Below, piece by piece: positions 61,138-64,000 of a stretch of 64,000 nt of DNA. The translations under genes were made by a program, and so were the position numbers. Position 1 is the stretch's first letter. Each line of letters opens with the position of its first letter. The stretch is taken from contig CBDHHD010000016.1 in assembly GCA_965263285.1 (NCBI GenBank), positions 930,001-994,000 of the forward strand, in the 5' to 3' direction. This DNA comes from JASGCP01 sp965263285 (lineage in GTDB: Bacteria > Bacteroidota > Bacteroidia > Chitinophagales > Chitinophagaceae). A model generated the notes under the pieces. That model did not search any database, was not told the DNA's origin, and was given only the letters and a program-made list of their open reading frames with translations.

Positions 61138-64000
61138 TTAGAAATCAACACCAAGTGAAAAATAAAGAATAGGGGCACCTACAAAAAAACCATCCATTGG
61201 CCACCCTACATCAAGCTTTAAAAAATACCCCAATACGGTACTACGAATACCAAAGCCATATCCCCCAGCAAAAGGACCTACGCCACCAGCAGGAATACGA
61301 ATAAATACAGGGGTTCCATTATTATAATTTAATTGTGGTCTTGCAATATTTAATACACTTCCATTCCAAGCACTACCTAAGTCAATAAATTGTAATAATT
61401 GAAGATTACGCAAAAAATTATTGTTAATAGGTCTACGAGAAAAAGTAGTAATTACTGGTAACCTAATTTCACTATTAATAACGAGATTATTATTTCCATT
61501 GGCAACATTTTGGTTAAATCCACGCAAGTTTAATGCAAGCGTTTGATAGGTATATGTTATATTCGGATTAGGCAAATTAGCATTATTAAACTGTGGATTA
61601 AGCCATCCATCTGCACCCCCTAAATAATAAATAAATTTTGTAGGACCAAAACTTGCATCTCCTGCCATACGAACAGCCCAAATAAGATTTCTAAAAATAG
61701 GTTGATAATACCGTGCATCAAATCCAATATTATATGTTAACCTTTTAGCATTAGGAGTAGATTTATTAATATTAGAATATACATCACCATATACTTTCCA
61801 TTTGAGTCCTTTCCAAATATTCAGTGTAGGATTCACCGTATTATCATATACATACTCTACATGACCTATAAATGTTTGTGCGGTGGTATCAGGTGTAGAC
61901 AAACCAGTAGGGTCTGGTATACCACTAATAATATTAAAAGGTCTTGTTATACCTCTATCAAAGCGAACACCAGCAGAGAATCTAAGACTATGAATAGGGT
62001 CGAAAGGATATGTTGCATTTGCTTGTATAATATTGGTAGTAACCACATTAGCATAATTAGCCGCATTTCCTTGTAAAAAACCTTGGTAGTTTCTAACGCT
62101 ACTGCGATAATAAGATATGCCCCAATCTAATTTATTTTTTAAATATTGAATAGAAAGAAAGGCATCTTTATTTGCAAAATCAGGACTAAAACGAATACTT
62201 CCCGATAGTTTAATATCTTCTAATAGATCGCTCACTCCCCCACCTAAAGCTAAACTAAATGCTGATCCGTCATTAAGTATAATAGGTCCAGCCCCTCCTT
62301 GATAAGGTTGAAAACGACTGCCTAAAATAATATTAGACAAACCTGTTACCGTATAATCCACATTAAATTTCCACTTATAATTAAATAATTTTGTTTGTCG
62401 CAGTGGATTGCTTTTAATAGCAGGGAAAATATAACTATTGAATTGATTACTGTTCTGATTGATTGCAGGATTCTGATTAGGGATAGGAGTACGATTATAA
62501 ATAGAATCTAATATTTCATTTTCAAACCCTCCTTGAAAATCGGCATAAGCTTGTGTAGGAGGTGGGGATGGAGGATTGCTTTCAGCATTTAATGGTTGAT
62601 TAAAAGCGGCTACAATAGAAGCAAAAGGTGCATAATAGAGTTTCGATTCATTTTTTATAAAATAAGTAGGGGTGAGCGTTATATTTCTTCTTTGCAATAC
62701 GCGTTGATCTACTTGTAGTTTATATAAGTATTTTGTTTGCCCATCTTGCCTTACTTCGCTTACTACAGGACTCTTAACACCTGCTATATTAGATTCTAAT
62801 AAGCTTGTTTGATAATTAGTAATAGGAAAAGTATAAGTAGAATCTTTATATACCTGAAAATAATGTATACTATCTGGTTCGGGCTTTTGCCATACTGCTA
62901 AAACAGAATCTAATTCTTCAGGAAGAGGATTTGACAACACTTGATCTCCAACAAAATAGATGGTATCCAACCCTTCTCTTTTTGATGTTAAAAAGCCTGC
63001 CCATCGGTTATTAATTCCATTCGTGCTATTGGCGTATGTAAAATAGCTTTGACCATATTGTGCTGGAAATCTCGCATCTCCTTTTGATACATGAGTAAGC
63101 TGTGAATATTGTTTTATTTTATTGGTATTAGTAATATCACTTAAAAAAATATTAAACCCATAGTGGCTAGGTAAAATTGTATCTCCTTCTGGGGCATCTC
63201 CCGATGGACGATTAGAGCTCCAGATAATACCACTTCTATTAGGAAAAGCTACAAAACTAGGATCTACATCATCGTATATATCATCGGTATATTGTGTAAT
63301 TTGATTATTGGTGAAGTCATATGTATAAATGTCGGTATGTCCATTTTTAACTGCACTTAACAATACCGTATGGTCATTTCTCATAAAAGTAGCACTTATA
63401 ATTTGATCAAATTGAGTAATGGTTTGTTCATATCTTTTACTGTTAGTTGTTGCATCGTATATAAACATTTTAATTTTCCCTTTATGCCAATAGATCACCA
63501 TGATCTTTGTTCCTGTAGGGTCCCAAGCTAAAACAGGGTAATTGGGATTTCTTTCTACTGCCGACAATAACCTAACTCCTTGCTTTAATAACACATGCGT
63601 ATCTCCATCATCATCAATAAAGTTTAGTCGATAAATACCATTTTTATATTGTTCTACAGCATAACTTAAAGCATTAAGATTGGGGTTTGCGGCAAACCTA
63701 TACAAATCTTTATGTGGCGTTATATCTTCTGACATTATTATTCGACCTTTGGGCATATCTCTTCTACCCTTAATTTCATTTTCATATATATCGGTCATAT
63801 TTACCATAAAGGAATCTAATAATTTGTTAAATCTACTTTTGGTTACAATTTGAGAAGCTTTATTTAAACTCCTTGTTTGGGTAGCTAAATTTAAAAAATA
63901 AGTTACTTTACTATTGCCATATTTTAATGCAATATAATACCAAAAAGCATGACCTGCTAACTCCGGATAATAGTATACCAATCTATAAAAATTTTTAAAT
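61138..64000 (-). CDS. Large outer-membrane protein: TolB-like propeller plus Omp85-like barrel (5' end missing)
   Basis: At least 953 residues; the frame is open to the right edge of the window. The first part (to about 330) has TolB/PD40-like propeller repeats such as NPNYPVLAWDPTGTKIMVIY and SGIIWSSNRPSGD. A Pro-rich linker (NPPSPPPTQ) follows at about 480. The C-terminal third is a barrel with IKLSGSIRFSPDFANK, LRFSAGVRFDRG and a final AGGYGFGIRSTVLGYFLKLD, resembling surface-antigen (Omp85) barrels. Such fusions are common in Bacteroidota envelopes; the function is not known. Not broken within the window. Confidence 0.75.
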   Translation of the reverse strand, partial: FKNFYRLVYYYPELAGHAFWYYIALKYGNSKVTYFLNLATQTRSLNKASQIVTKSRFNKLLDSFMVNMTDIYENEIKGRRDMPKGRIIMSEDITPHKDLYRFAANPNLNALSYAVEQYKNGIYRLNFIDDDGDTHVLLKQGVRLLSAVERNPNYPVLAWDPTGTKIMVIYWHKGKIKMFIYDATTNSKRYEQTITQFDQIISATFMRNDHTVLLSAVKNGHTDIYTYDFTNNQITQYTDDIYDDVDPSFVAFPNRSGIIWSSNRPSGDAPEGDTILPSHYGFNIFLSDITNTNKIKQYSQLTHVSKGDARFPAQYGQSYFTYANSTNGINNRWAGFLTSKREGLDTIYFVGDQVLSNPLPEELDSVLAVWQKPEPDSIHYFQVYKDSTYTFPITNYQTSLLESNIAGVKSPVVSEVRQDGQTKYLYKLQVDQRVLQRRNITLTPTYFIKNESKLYYAPFASIVAAFNQPLNAESNPPSPPPTQAYADFQGGFENEILDSIYNRTPIPNQNPAINQNSNQFNSYIFPAIKSNPLRQTKLFNYKWKFNVDYTVTGLSNIILGSRFQPYQGGAGPIILNDGSAFSLALGGGVSDLLEDIKLSGSIRFSPDFANKDAFLSIQYLKNKLDWGISYYRSSVRNYQGFLQGNAANYANVVTTNIIQANATYPFDPIHSLRFSAGVRFDRGITRPFNIISGIPDPTGLSTPDTTAQTFIGHVEYVYDNTVNPTLNIWKGLKWKVYGDVYSNINKSTPNAKRLTYNIGFDARYYQPIFRNLIWAVRMAGDASFGPTKFIYYLGGADGWLNPQFNNANLPNPNITYTYQTLALNLRGFNQNVANGNNNLVINSEIRLPVITTFSRRPINNNFLRNLQLLQFIDLGSAWNGSVLNIARPQLNYNNGTPVFIRIPAGGVGPFAGGYGFGIRSTVLGYFLKLDVGWPMDGFFVGAPILYFSLGVDF

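Overview
The window is AT-rich chromosomal DNA from a member of the Bacteroidota, probably near the Chitinophagaceae/Sphingobacteria; I cannot name a genus. Evidence: promoters with the Bacteroidota -7 box TAnnTTTG, the L28-L33-DUF4295-FtsY gene order, uppS next to bamA, a PUR-alpha-like DUF3276 protein, a DUF3127 protein and a deoxyhypusine-synthase-like protein. Housekeeping genes are sound, but the gaps between them are full of small mobile repeats, insertion-sequence remnants and cysteine-rich peptide genes.

Layout. 1-125: start of a DUF3127 gene. 288-10615: a defence island read leftwards (hsdM, hsdS, a Gabija-type pair gajA-gajB, a broken winged-helix gene, hsdR), bracketed by a near-identical 20/21-bp direct repeat. 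11147-14811: bamA and uppS. 15083-21400: an accessory region with six intact cysteine-rich double-glycine-leader peptide genes and two pseudogenes, interrupted by mrp and mixed with repeat elements and a transposase scrap. 21489-24553: outer-membrane protein, OsmC, lipoprotein, trpA, DUF3276. 24627-26460: IS remnants and a seventh peptide gene. 26466-30848: dnaN, a deoxyhypusine-synthase-like gene, folD, queE. 30910-36734: a divergent, frameshifted peptide gene facing a TolC/HlyD/FtsX-permease/ATPase export operon, then a GH16-like lipoprotein. 37052-41760: a dense block of nested repeat elements around an MFS transporter, a MazG-like protein and an MlaE permease. 41932-64000: dnaK, acyl-CoA carboxylase, ftsY, ribosomal proteins, a porin, tsaB, an aminotransferase, a prolyl oligopeptidase, htrA, galE, kdsD, crotonase, a B12-binding mutase subunit and a large outer-membrane protein running off the end.

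Three accessory themes stand out. (1) A family of about ten peptide genes shares an LKNEELK..IGG leader and a fixed eight-cysteine framework; one divergent member sits head-to-head with a four-gene exporter. This looks like a secreted disulfide-rich peptide (bacteriocin-like) system, and the family assignment is inference. (2) At least eleven copies of a roughly 430-bp MITE-like element carry inverted ends and a giant nested hairpin. The same end lies beside an ISAon1-type orfA remnant, a candidate parent IS. A second element family has inserted into one MITE with an 8-bp target duplication. Several peptide genes sit inside or directly beside these elements. (3) A Gabija pair is embedded in a type I restriction-modification operon.

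Long G/C homopolymers (8-11) occur inside several genes and could be slippage sites. Limits: no searches were run; every family name rests on motifs read by eye, and repeat boundaries are approximate to a few bases.
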